Source: Pigmentiphaga sp. NML080357 (GTDB taxonomy: Bacteria; Pseudomonadota; Gammaproteobacteria; Burkholderiales; Burkholderiaceae_B). Taken from it: DNA of 64,000 nucleotides. Position 1 is the stretch's first letter. Each line of letters starts with the position of its first letter. The stretch spans positions 1 to 64,000 of the forward strand of contig NZ_NINW01000024.1 in the NCBI RefSeq assembly GCF_002188465.1. The letters are read 5' to 3'. The notes under the pieces are model-generated. The model saw nothing but the letters and a program-made list of their open reading frames with translations, was not told the origin of the DNA and searched no databases. This document shows, piece by piece, positions 54,865 through 63,131 of this stretch. A program made the position numbers and the translations under genes.

Positions 54865-55824
54865 ATGACACGCGTCGACCTCAACCTCCTTCCCGCGCTG
54901 GATGCATTGCTGAGTGAGCGTAGCGTCACGGGGGCCGCCCGGCGACTGAAGCTCAGTGTTTCTGCAACGAGCCGTACGCTCACTCGCCTGCGCGCGGTTA
55001 CGGGCGATCGCCTGTTGCTGCAGGCAGGGCGCACGCTGGTGCTCACGCCATATGCAGAACAGCTGAGCCAGCGTCTCTCGGCGCTGACCCGCGAAGTAGA
55101 GGGGGTACTGAGTCGTACCGAGCATCAGTTCGACATTGCCTCCCTGGAGCAACGCTTCACCCTGCGAGTGGGTGAAGGCTTTATCGACCTGCTTGGCGCG
55201 GCTTTGATGGACCGGATCCGCCGCGCGGCACCCGGGGTGCAGCTTCGCTTCGCCCCCAAGCCGGACTGGAATGCTCAACCGCTAAGGGAAGGCGCGATTG
55301 ATCTGGAGATCGGCATCGTCAAAACCTCGGCCCCCGAGGTACGTACGCGTTTGCTCTTCCGCGATAGCTATGTCGGCGTGTGCCGCATCGGCCATCCGCT
55401 TCTGAGTGAACGGAGCATCAGCGTAGAACAATGGGCCGCATACGACCATGTAATGACTTCGCGTACCGGCGAAGCGGAAAGTACGATCGACGCAACCGTT
55501 GAACCGCCGAATAGGCGGCGGAAGGTGCGGATGGTGGTGCCGTCTTATACGAGCGCCATGCAGCTGGCTCGTCATTCGGACTTGCTGGCCGTTGTCCCGC
55601 ATTCATGCGTCGGCAACTCCTTTGTGCCGGATTACGCGGCGGACAATGGCTTACAGTGCTTCGAACTGCCCGTGCCCATACCCGCTTTCAATATCTCGGC
55701 AATCTGGCATCCGCGCCTCGATCACGATCCGGCTCATTGCTGGTTTCGTGCCGAAGTGCTGGATCTCTGCCTGGAGGCTTATCCGCGAAATCTGCCTCAA
55801 GCTTCGCCGCCACTCCATCGCTAG
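54865..55824 (+). CDS. LysR-family transcriptional regulator
   Basis: A 319-residue LysR protein of the NodD/LeuO-like branch, starting MTRVDLNLLPALDALLSERS, with the helix-turn-helix TGAARRLKLSVSATSRTLTR. The effector domain includes DLEIGIVKTSAPEVRTRLLF. It faces the SDR gene; the 131-base gap contains a short inverted GCAAT-N5-ATTGC-like pattern around 54808, which might be its site. Its inducer is unknown. Confidence 0.9.
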   Translation: MTRVDLNLLPALDALLSERSVTGAARRLKLSVSATSRTLTRLRAVTGDRLLLQAGRTLVLTPYAEQLSQRLSALTREVEGVLSRTEHQFDIASLEQRFTLRVGEGFIDLLGAALMDRIRRAAPGVQLRFAPKPDWNAQPLREGAIDLEIGIVKTSAPEVRTRLLFRDSYVGVCRIGHPLLSERSISVEQWAAYDHVMTSRTGEAESTIDATVEPPNRRRKVRMVVPSYTSAMQLARHSDLLAVVPHSCVGNSFVPDYAADNGLQCFELPVPIPAFNISAIWHPRLDHDPAHCWFRAEVLDLCLEAYPRNLPQASPPLHR

Positions 55825-56151
55825 TGTGGTCCACGCCAGTTGCGCGGCCAGCCGATGCCCAAGCGGACCGTCCGATCAGCAGGAGATTCGCTATATAAAT
55901 CACGAGCTGCGGGGGACTGGCGAATGTTCGCCGGGGAGCGGTTTTCTCGCCGACGGTGTGAGCTATCCTCTCGCGCCCGCAATTCGGGCACGGCCCTGGA
56001 GGGGCGAGATGAATGGTCTGGGCGGAGGGCGATGCCATGTGTATCCTCGAAGCAGTCGAATAGACAGCGCATGGCCACAGGGCGGTACGCCGCTTTACCT
56101 GCATTGAGTGGCGGGAATGCGGACGTCGGTTCCTCCAAGGAATTCTTGCCA
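55825..56151. other. Intergenic region between LysR and PhyH-like genes
   Basis: These 327 bases carry no convincing gene. Open frames exist on both strands, but none has a ribosome site or recognisable motif. One minus-strand frame contains PCPNCGRERIAH, a possible CxxC pair, but it has no start signal and no known relatives that I can name. The base composition looks slightly less GC-rich than the neighbours, so it may be a decayed remnant. Confidence 0.45.
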
Positions 56152-56844
56152 ATGAAACCCGCTCGAGCCGATTTCTTTGCCGATCAAGGCTACGTCCGGT
56201 TGGAGGGCTTTCATCCGCGCAAGCGGATGATGGCGGTCCGGCCGAAGCTACTTGATGAACTCAAACGCGTGTCCGAGGGAAAGGGCATGCCTGCTTCGGT
56301 GCGCGGTCTGCCTGTCTTCCAGCAGATCGCCAAGCTGTCTTCACTGGTCAGGCTGCCCGGCCTGCATGAATCGCTGGTCACGCGGGAATTGTTGGCCGAG
56401 GTGACGCGACTGGCCGGACGAGCGCCGAACATGGTCCAGGATGTCGAACTGCTGCTGTCGCCGCCCCGTCAAGGCGACTGGACGCTGCAAGGTTTGAGCT
56501 GGCATGTGGACGTGGCGGCGAAGCCGCCAGGCCGCTTGCCGGGGATACAGGCATTCTTCCTGCTCGACGACGTGGCCAGCGGTGGTGGGGGAACGCTGGC
56601 ACTGGCGGGCTCCCATCGTGTCGATACGCGGCCGGATGTGTCGTCATCCCGGTTGCGCCGGATATTGAGGACGGCGGAGGATCTGGAGCGCCAGCTTGAC
56701 GACCTGGGGATCGGGATCGTCGAGATGTCCGGGCGCGCAGGCGATGTCTTTCTCATGGACATGCGCCTGCTGCACACCCCGTCGATCAATTCGACGCAGC
56801 AGGTGCGAATGATGGCGACATCTCGCTGCTTCGTCGATACCTGA
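56152..56844 (+). CDS. PhyH-like Fe(II)/2-oxoglutarate dioxygenase
   Basis: A 230-residue protein starting MKPARADFFADQGYVRLEGF, the usual opening of phytanoyl-CoA dioxygenase-family enzymes. The iron ligands appear as His118 and Asp120 in SWHVDV and a distal His208 in RLLHTPSINST, with an Arg shortly after for 2-oxoglutarate. The loop GGGGTLALAGSHR is typical of the family. AAGGAA lies 9 bases upstream of the ATG; the frame stays open 104 codons earlier, without similarity. It is convergent with the Bug gene, and its substrate is unknown. Confidence 0.78.
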   Translation: MKPARADFFADQGYVRLEGFHPRKRMMAVRPKLLDELKRVSEGKGMPASVRGLPVFQQIAKLSSLVRLPGLHESLVTRELLAEVTRLAGRAPNMVQDVELLLSPPRQGDWTLQGLSWHVDVAAKPPGRLPGIQAFFLLDDVASGGGGTLALAGSHRVDTRPDVSSSRLRRILRTAEDLERQLDDLGIGIVEMSGRAGDVFLMDMRLLHTPSINSTQQVRMMATSRCFVDT

Positions 56845-56854
56845 TGCCGTGTGC

Positions 56855-57838
56855 CTACTCGATCTTGATATTGGCTTTCTGGATCACCTCGCCCCAGAGT
56901 CGATAGTCGTCCTTGATCATCTTCTCGAACGCGGCGGGCGGTCCGCCGAGCTTCTCGGCTCCCAGCGCCGCCAGCCGCTGCTTGAATTCCGGCGTCTCCA
57001 TCACCTGGTTGATGGCCTGATTCAGTTTGGCGACGATGTTGTCCGGGGTGCCGGTACGCGCCACGATGCCGAACCATGAGTACAACTCGAAGCCCTTGAT
57101 CCCCTGTTCATCCAGCGTGGGCACATCCGGAAACTGAGGCGACCGCTTCAACGCCGTCACTCCCAGCGACCGCAATCGCCCTGACTTCAACAGCGGCTGT
57201 ACCGAAAACTCGATATCGAAGTGAACCGGCACGTCCCCCGCCACCAGCGCAACGTTGGCCGGCGCCGAGCCGCGATAGGGAATATGCTGCATCTCCACCC
57301 CGGTAACCTGCTTGAACCGCTCCGCCCCCAGGTGCGGCATGGTGCCCGAGCCCCCCGAGCCATAGTTCATCCGTTCGCCTTCGCGCTTGGCCATCGCGAT
57401 CAGGTCCTGGATGCCTTTGCCCGGAAAATCCGGCGCCACGGCCACCTGGTGCGGGCTGCGGAAGACGCCGACCACGGCGCGGAAGTCGCGCACGGGTTCG
57501 AAGTTCATGGAGGGGTAGAGCCACTTGCCGGTGGAGATGACGTTGCTGGCCATCAGCAGGGTGTGGCCGTCGGCGGGCTGGCCCAGCACGAATTCGCTGC
57601 CGATGATGGCGCCGGCGCCGGGTTTGTTTTCCACGACGACGGGTTGCCCCAGCTTCTTGCCCAGGCCTTCGGCAATGGACCGCGCGGTGGTGTCGGACGG
57701 GCCGCCGGCGGGGAAGGGTACGATCAGGCGAATGGGTTTGCTGGGATAGTCCTGCGCCAGCGCGGGCGCGGCGGCGCCGGCCGTGATGGCCATCAGCGCG
57801 GCCGTGGCCAGTGTCTTGCGTCGAGTGATGTCCTGCAT
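56855..57838 (-). CDS. Bug-family periplasmic solute receptor
   Basis: A 327-residue Bug protein with a Sec signal (KTLATAALMAITAGAAAPALA before QDYPSKPI). Motifs are LIVPFPAGGPSDTTARSIAE, VVENKPGAGAIIGSEFVLG, MPHLGAERFK and PYRGSAPANVALVAGDVPV. AGGAGA 6 bases before ATG 57838 fixes the start; an ATG 6 codons upstream is less likely. It is the last gene of the IclR-led minus-strand run, 23 bases after the stop of FAD oxidoreductase 1. Confidence 0.94.
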   Translation of the reverse strand: MQDITRRKTLATAALMAITAGAAAPALAQDYPSKPIRLIVPFPAGGPSDTTARSIAEGLGKKLGQPVVVENKPGAGAIIGSEFVLGQPADGHTLLMASNVISTGKWLYPSMNFEPVRDFRAVVGVFRSPHQVAVAPDFPGKGIQDLIAMAKREGERMNYGSGGSGTMPHLGAERFKQVTGVEMQHIPYRGSAPANVALVAGDVPVHFDIEFSVQPLLKSGRLRSLGVTALKRSPQFPDVPTLDEQGIKGFELYSWFGIVARTGTPDNIVAKLNQAINQVMETPEFKQRLAALGAEKLGGPPAAFEKMIKDDYRLWGEVIQKANIKIE

Positions 57839-57861
57839 GCTTGTCTCCTGCTTCAATCTGT

Positions 57862-59241
57862 TCAGGCCGGGCGTGCCTCGACCGCGTTTTCATCCGCGTG
57901 GACCATCGCCTCGTCGGCCGATATCAGGGCGCCCTGGCTGCGCAGTACCTGGCGCAGCGTATCGATCGCGGGGTTCTCCAGCGTGGCCCGGCCGCTGGCC
58001 GCCAGGGCGGCGTAGGCGCCGGCGGCATGGCCCAGGCACATGGCGGTGCCCATGTGGCGGGCACCGCCGTTGGCCTCGCGCGTGGCGGAGATGGCGCGGC
58101 CGGTGACGACGATGCCTACGATGGACTGGGGCAGCAGGCAGGCCAGGGGGATCTCGAAGGGCGCGGGCGGCATCCACAGGTCGACGCCGGTGCCGCCGGC
58201 TTCGTGCAGGTCCATGGGGCCGGCGCCCAGGGCGACGGCATCGGGAAAGCGCTTGCCGCCGACGATGTCTTCGGTCGTGAGGGTGTAGCGGCCGACGATG
58301 CGGCGCGTTTCGCGTATGCCTACGCGTTCGGCGATGCCGGCGAGCACGGATTTTTCGAAGCCCGGAACGTGCTCGCGCAGGAAGGGCACGATGCTCTTGA
58401 TCTGTTGCCGGCCCGTTTGCTCGGCCCGCGTCAGTTCCGCGCCGTCCAGGGCGTCGATGCCGTGGATGCGGCTCATCAGGCAGATGGCGTCGGTGTCGCC
58501 GGGCGTGCTGCAGAAGGACAGGCTTTCCCAGGCGAGCTGTCCGCGCTGCAATCCGTCCAGCGCAATGGCGCGCTTGCGTTCGCGCGGGATGGCGCGGAAG
58601 GCGCGTACGTCCACGTTGGACATGCGGAACACCAGGGTCAGGGGCTGGCGCTTGTCGCGCAGTTCGGGCTCTTCGCCGACGCAGGGGACGCCGGCCGCGG
58701 CGGCGATGACGGAGTCGCCGGTGGCGTCCACCAGCATGCGGGAACGCAGTGCCCTACGGCCGGAGACGTTTTCCAGCAGCAGGCCGGCCACGCGGCCGTC
58801 TTCCATCAGCGGTCCCACCACGCGCGAGTGCAGGAGCACGTTCACGCCGGCTTCGCGCGCCATGTCGTCCGCGACGATCTTGACGACTTCGGGGTTGAAG
58901 GGAAAGTTGGTGATGGTGACGGGGGTGGCGCTGGCCTCGGCCAGCGTGTAGCGGCGAAAGCCCTCGCTGCCGCCGGCGGCTTCGATGCGCTGCGTGAGTT
59001 CGAAGCCTATGCCGCCTACGCAGCGCACGGTGCCGTTGAAGAGGCCGATGTACTGCGCGACCATGCCGGAGGTGGCGGTGCCGCCCAGGCAGCCGGCGCG
59101 CTCGACCAGCGCCACGCGGGCGCCGCTGCGGGCCGCCGCGACCGCGGCGATCAGGCCGGATGCGCCGCCGCCGGCCACGATCACGTCGTAGTCGTCGAGT
59201 ACGGGCGTGCGCAGGGTTTCGGTGATGACCGAAGCATTCAT
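57862..59241 (-). CDS. FAD-dependent oxidoreductase 1 (FAD_oxidored family)
   Basis: A 459-residue flavoprotein with an N-terminal FAD motif (YDVIVAGGGASGLIAAVAAA) and the following ERAGCLGGTATSGMV. Later parts include LVDATGDSVIAAAAGVPCVG, RETRRIVGRYTLTTEDIVGG and a C-terminal GARHMGTAMCLGHAAGAYAA. It belongs to the FAD_oxidored (PF12831) group, members of which act on varied small molecules, often with a carboxylate. It is closely similar to the product of 61681-63030, so the two are paralogues. It is coupled to the other FAD gene upstream with a 20-base gap. Confidence 0.9.
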   Translation of the reverse strand: MNASVITETLRTPVLDDYDVIVAGGGASGLIAAVAAARSGARVALVERAGCLGGTATSGMVAQYIGLFNGTVRCVGGIGFELTQRIEAAGGSEGFRRYTLAEASATPVTITNFPFNPEVVKIVADDMAREAGVNVLLHSRVVGPLMEDGRVAGLLLENVSGRRALRSRMLVDATGDSVIAAAAGVPCVGEEPELRDKRQPLTLVFRMSNVDVRAFRAIPRERKRAIALDGLQRGQLAWESLSFCSTPGDTDAICLMSRIHGIDALDGAELTRAEQTGRQQIKSIVPFLREHVPGFEKSVLAGIAERVGIRETRRIVGRYTLTTEDIVGGKRFPDAVALGAGPMDLHEAGGTGVDLWMPPAPFEIPLACLLPQSIVGIVVTGRAISATREANGGARHMGTAMCLGHAAGAYAALAASGRATLENPAIDTLRQVLRSQGALISADEAMVHADENAVEARPA

Positions 59242-59261
59242 GTCGTGTGTCTCCTTGCGGA

Positions 59262-60680
59262 TCAGAAGGCCAGCGGCTCGGTCCAGCCAAGCTGCTTGGG
59301 GTTCACGCCTTCGCGGATGGCGCGCGCGGCGGCATGGCCGGCCACTTCGCCGGTCTGGCAGCACCAGGGGAAGTTGCGCATGACCATGAAGATGGTCTCG
59401 AAGGTGAAGGACAGCGAGGCGCCGGTCAGCAGCAGGTTGTTGACTTCCTTGGGCAGGAAGCAGCGGTAGGGCACCTCGAAGGTGTATTTCGCGTACTGGT
59501 CCCAGAAGAAGGTCTTGGTCATGGGACGCGTCACGGCGTCGGGGAAGCGCCTTTGCTCGCGCGCGTCGTCGATGGAGAAGACGTATTCGCCGATGGGGTG
59601 ACGGCCGTCCCGCACGCCCACGTAGCGGCCGACATGGGAGATGAAGGCGTCCTGGAAGCCCGGCACGTATTTGCGCAGGAAGACGGCTTCGGCGTCGATC
59701 AGCCGGCGCAGTTCCTTCTTGGCGCGCGAGGCGTGTTCGGTGTCCTCGTCCATGTGCAGCGCCCATTCGTAGGGCACGTTCTGCCACAGGATGAAGGTGC
59801 CCGGGCCCTGGATGGGGCTCATGTCGACGGTCGGATGGCCGATGTAGTGATCGCCGTAGACGCCCTGGTCGGCCAGGCGTGGGCGATACAGTTCGGGCGG
59901 GATGTCGCCGGCCGCGCGGGCCGCGTTGATCAGCTTGCTCAGGGCCGGATCGTTTTCGCGCTTCTGGTAGGCGGCGGTCCGCGCGAAATCGATGCCGCTC
60001 ATGATCCACAGCAGGCCGCCGGGTATGGGGCGCGCCTGGGCGTCCGTGGTCACGGTCTCGGGCTGGCGTCCGCCGCCGCGCACGTAGGGGGCGCCGGCGC
60101 GCGCCACGACTTCGGCGGTGCCGCTGCCTTCCACGAAGACTCGGCCGCGGATGGCCTGACGGCCTTGAACGGTTTCGATGATGGCGTGGGTAATGCGGCG
60201 TTGCCCGCCGTCGGGCTGCATCTCGACGTCCACGAAGGCGGCGCCGTAGATGGCGTGCACGCCGGCCTCGTCCAGCATGCGCAGCATGATGTTGCCGGCG
60301 GCATCCGGATTGAAGGAGGCGCGGCGGAAGGGCGAGCCCGGCTCCAGGTAGTAGTCGTAGTGGGACAGCGCATTGCCGGCCCAGTCGGGCAGTTCCTTCT
60401 CGGTGGCGGTGTAGATGGCGCCTGCCGCCGCGAAGCGCTCCATCAGCTCGGTATGGATGCCGCCTACGCCCGTGTTGGCGGCGCCCTGGAGCCCCGAGGT
60501 ATGGACGCCGCCGGGCATGTCGAATTTCTCGACGATGATCACGCTGCAACCCTCGCGGCGCGCGCGCAGCGCCGCCGCGAAGCCGCCCGGCCCCGCGCCG
60601 ATGACGACGACGTCCGCTTCCCCGATGACCGGCACGCCCCGGGCGGTGCGGCCCAGGGGCTGGATGCTACTGCTGTTCAA
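59262..60680 (-). CDS. FAD-dependent oxidoreductase 2
   Basis: A 472-residue flavoprotein with FAD motif ADVVVIGAGPGGFAAALRAR and then EKFDMPGGVHTSGLQG. It also has VFVEGSGTAEVVARAGAPYV, RYVGVRDGRHPIGEYVFSID and the C-terminal GEVAGHAAARAIREGVNPKQ. It is of the same broad class as oxidoreductases 1 and 3 but clearly more distant. Lying between them and the Bug genes, it probably works in the same pathway, perhaps as a second oxidation step. Substrate unknown. Confidence 0.88.
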   Translation of the reverse strand: MNSSSIQPLGRTARGVPVIGEADVVVIGAGPGGFAAALRARREGCSVIIVEKFDMPGGVHTSGLQGAANTGVGGIHTELMERFAAAGAIYTATEKELPDWAGNALSHYDYYLEPGSPFRRASFNPDAAGNIMLRMLDEAGVHAIYGAAFVDVEMQPDGGQRRITHAIIETVQGRQAIRGRVFVEGSGTAEVVARAGAPYVRGGGRQPETVTTDAQARPIPGGLLWIMSGIDFARTAAYQKRENDPALSKLINAARAAGDIPPELYRPRLADQGVYGDHYIGHPTVDMSPIQGPGTFILWQNVPYEWALHMDEDTEHASRAKKELRRLIDAEAVFLRKYVPGFQDAFISHVGRYVGVRDGRHPIGEYVFSIDDAREQRRFPDAVTRPMTKTFFWDQYAKYTFEVPYRCFLPKEVNNLLLTGASLSFTFETIFMVMRNFPWCCQTGEVAGHAAARAIREGVNPKQLGWTEPLAF

Positions 60681-60698
60681 CTCACATTCTCCCTATCG

Positions 60699-61664
60699 CT
60701 ACTCGGCGGTGATCTTGTTGTCGACGATCACCGGTTTCCAGCGCGCCAGTTCTTCCTGCATGAAGGCCTTGAATTGCGCGGGTGTGCCCGGCGCGGGCTC
60801 CATCAGCTGCTGGCGCAGCAGTTCGACTACCTGGGGCTGGCGCAGCACCTCGCCGATCGCGGCGCTGATGCGTCCGGCCAGCGCGGCGGGCATGCCGCCG
60901 GGTGCGACGAACCCCATCCAGGCGCTGCCGACGATGTCCGGGTAGAACTCGCGCAAGGCCGGCACCTCGGGCAGCAGCGCTGCGCGCTCGGCGGTGGAGA
61001 CCGCGATCGGCACTACCTTGTCGCCGCGCACCTGGGCCATGGTGGCCTGTGCGGGCAGGCAGCCCATCTGCACCTCGTTCGTCATCACGGCGGTGGTGGC
61101 CTGGACCGCGCCGGCGTACATTACCGGCACGATCTGCGTGCCGCTCTTGTTGGCGAGCAGCGTCATGACCAGGTGGCCCAGCGAGCCGTTGCCCACGTAC
61201 GAGTAGTTGTATTTGCCGGGATTCTTCTTCAGGACGTCGATGAGCTCGGGCAGCGTCTTGACGCCCAGTTCCCGGGATGCGATCAACAGGCAGGGCTGGT
61301 GCACGCCCAGCGTCAAGGGCGTGAGGTCCTTGGCCGGGTCGTAGGCCATGCGCTTGTAGAGCAGGGGGTTGTGGACCAGCGGGCCGGCGATGCTGACGCC
61401 GAAGGTGCTGCCGTCCGGGTGCGCGCGGGCGACCAGCGTGGTGCCTATCATGCCGCCGGCGCCGGGCCGGGAATCGACGATGAAGGGCGTATCGAACTTC
61501 TTCTGCAACCCCTCGGCCACGACGCGCGCCACGGTGTCGGTGGTCGTGCCGGCGCTGAAAGGGTTGATCACCGTGGTGGCGCGGCTGGGCCAATCCTGGG
61601 CGGCCGCCACGGTGGCGGTGGCCAGCATGGCAAGGCTGGCGGTGATGCGCAGTTTTCTTTTCAT
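60699..61664 (-). CDS. Bug-family periplasmic solute receptor
   Basis: A 321-residue Bug protein with a Sec signal (KLRITASLAMLATATVAAAQ before DWPSRATTV). The ligand region is VINPFSAGTTTDTVARVVAE, and FIVDSRPGAGGMIGT, VMYAGAVQATTAVMTNEVQM follow. The typical PYRG motif is replaced by MYAGAVQA, so it is a divergent member. It lies between FAD oxidoreductases 2 and 3 with gaps of 18 and 16 bases, so it belongs to the same transcript. Confidence 0.92.
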   Translation of the reverse strand: MKRKLRITASLAMLATATVAAAQDWPSRATTVINPFSAGTTTDTVARVVAEGLQKKFDTPFIVDSRPGAGGMIGTTLVARAHPDGSTFGVSIAGPLVHNPLLYKRMAYDPAKDLTPLTLGVHQPCLLIASRELGVKTLPELIDVLKKNPGKYNYSYVGNGSLGHLVMTLLANKSGTQIVPVMYAGAVQATTAVMTNEVQMGCLPAQATMAQVRGDKVVPIAVSTAERAALLPEVPALREFYPDIVGSAWMGFVAPGGMPAALAGRISAAIGEVLRQPQVVELLRQQLMEPAPGTPAQFKAFMQEELARWKPVIVDNKITAE

Positions 61665-61680
61665 GGTGTCTCCTGGGAAA

Positions 61681-63030
61681 TCAGGTGGGCTGGCCGTGGC
61701 TGGCGACCTGCTCGCGGCGGAAGAAGGCATGGGCTTGCGCCAGGCGTTGCTGCACTTGCGCGGCGGGAACGCACGAAGGGCTACGGCCGCTGGCCGCAGC
61801 GATGGCGCCGAGCGTGCCGACCGCTTGCCCCATCGCCATGGAGGTCGCCATGTGGCGTGCACCGGCCATGGCCTCGCGGGTCGCGCTCAATGTGCGGCCG
61901 CACACCAGCAGGCCTTCCATCTCCACGGGCAGCAGCGCGCGCAGCGGGATCTCGAAGGGCTCGGGCGGCGCATATAGCCGGATGCCGGTGCCGCCCGGCT
62001 GATGGCGGTCCATGGGGCCGGCGCCGAGGGCGACGGAGTCCTGGAAGCTGCGCGCCTGCATGATGTCGTCTTCGCTCAGCGTGTACCGGCCCTCGATGCG
62101 GCGCGTTTCGCGCACGCCCACGCGTTCGGCGATATCAGCCAGGACTGCTTTCTCGAAGCCGGGTATCTCCCGCTGCAGGAACCCGACGATGCTGGCGATC
62201 TGCCGGCGGCCTTCCTGTTCCGCGCGAGAGGCGTCGCGGGCGTCCAGCGCGTCGATGTCCTGGATGCGGCTCATCAGGCAGATGGCGTCGGTGCCGCCGG
62301 GGGTGCTGACGAAGGACAGGCTTTCCCAGAACAGTTCGCCGCGCTGCAAGCCGCCGAGCACCAGCGCGCGGCGCTGGTCGGATGGCACTGCCTTGAAGCG
62401 CGCCACGTCCACGTTCGACAGGCGGAAGGACAGCGTGCAGGGTTGGCGCTCGCCGCCGTCGTCCTTGGAGGGAACGCCCGCGCTGGCGCACACCAGGGCG
62501 TCGCCGGACGCGTCCACCACCACGGGAGCGAGCAGGGCCAGGCGGCCCTGGACCGTCTCGACCGTCACGCCCGCGATGGCGCCGTTCTGCACCAGCGCGC
62601 GCGCGAAGGTCGTGTGCAGCAGCACCTCCACGCCGGCTTCGTCCACCGTGCCGTCGAGCACCCATTTCACCGTCTCGGGGTTGAAGGGAAGCACGCGCAG
62701 CGGAAACGGCGTGCCGGCGGCCTCGCCCATCACGTAGCGGTGGAAGCCGTCCGAGCCGCCGGCGGCCTGCACGCGCTCGGCCAGCTCGAACGGGATGCCT
62801 CCCACCACGCGCGTCTCGCCATGGAAGAACGCGACCCATTGGGCCACGAGGTTGGCGGTGGCGGCACCGCCCAGGCAGCCGCCGCGTTCGACCAGCAGCG
62901 TGCGCGCGCCGGTGCGCGCTGCGGCGATGGCGGCCACGGTACCGGAGGCGCCGCCGCCGACGACGAGGACGTCATAGCGGCCCGCGACGGGCGTGTTCAG
63001 GGTTTCCTGGATGGTGGCGGGTGGCGGCAT
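61681..63030 (-). CDS. FAD-dependent oxidoreductase 3 (paralogue of 1)
   Basis: A 449-residue flavoprotein starting MPPPATIQETLNTPVAGRYD and then VLVVGGGASGTVAAIAAART and ERGGCLGGAATANLVAQWVA. The rest follows the plan of oxidoreductase 1 (VVDASGDALVCASAGVPSKD; RETRRIEGRYTLSEDDIMQA; GARHMATSMAMGQAVGTLGA), so a duplication is likely. It is the first gene of the run after iclR. An operator-like palindrome lies 80 bases upstream of its start. Confidence 0.9.
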   Translation of the reverse strand: MPPPATIQETLNTPVAGRYDVLVVGGGASGTVAAIAAARTGARTLLVERGGCLGGAATANLVAQWVAFFHGETRVVGGIPFELAERVQAAGGSDGFHRYVMGEAAGTPFPLRVLPFNPETVKWVLDGTVDEAGVEVLLHTTFARALVQNGAIAGVTVETVQGRLALLAPVVVDASGDALVCASAGVPSKDDGGERQPCTLSFRLSNVDVARFKAVPSDQRRALVLGGLQRGELFWESLSFVSTPGGTDAICLMSRIQDIDALDARDASRAEQEGRRQIASIVGFLQREIPGFEKAVLADIAERVGVRETRRIEGRYTLSEDDIMQARSFQDSVALGAGPMDRHQPGGTGIRLYAPPEPFEIPLRALLPVEMEGLLVCGRTLSATREAMAGARHMATSMAMGQAVGTLGAIAAASGRSPSCVPAAQVQQRLAQAHAFFRREQVASHGQPT

Positions 63031-63109
63031 GCGTGTCTCCTGGGCGCCCTGTGCGAGCGCTTCCTGTCATGCCGTCCAGTGTTGCGCTCAGTAGCGGATA
63101 CCGCCAGAG

Positions 63110-63131
63110 AGTGTTCTCATATGTGAACACT
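63110..63131. promoter_or_regulatory. 22-base palindrome, candidate IclR operator
   Basis: AGTGTTC-T-CATATG-T-GAACACT is a dyad in which 20 of 22 bases are symmetrical. It overlaps the last codons and stop of the iclR gene and lies 80-101 bases upstream of FAD oxidoreductase 3. The symmetry, AT-rich centre and position fit an IclR-type operator for the downstream run. Confidence 0.65.

Noticed and set aside
59247-62063. A 938-codon plus-strand frame across FAD oxidoreductase 2 and the Bug gene
   Set aside because: It spans several real minus-strand genes and their gaps; its product is rich in His, Gly, Val and Ala with no motif.
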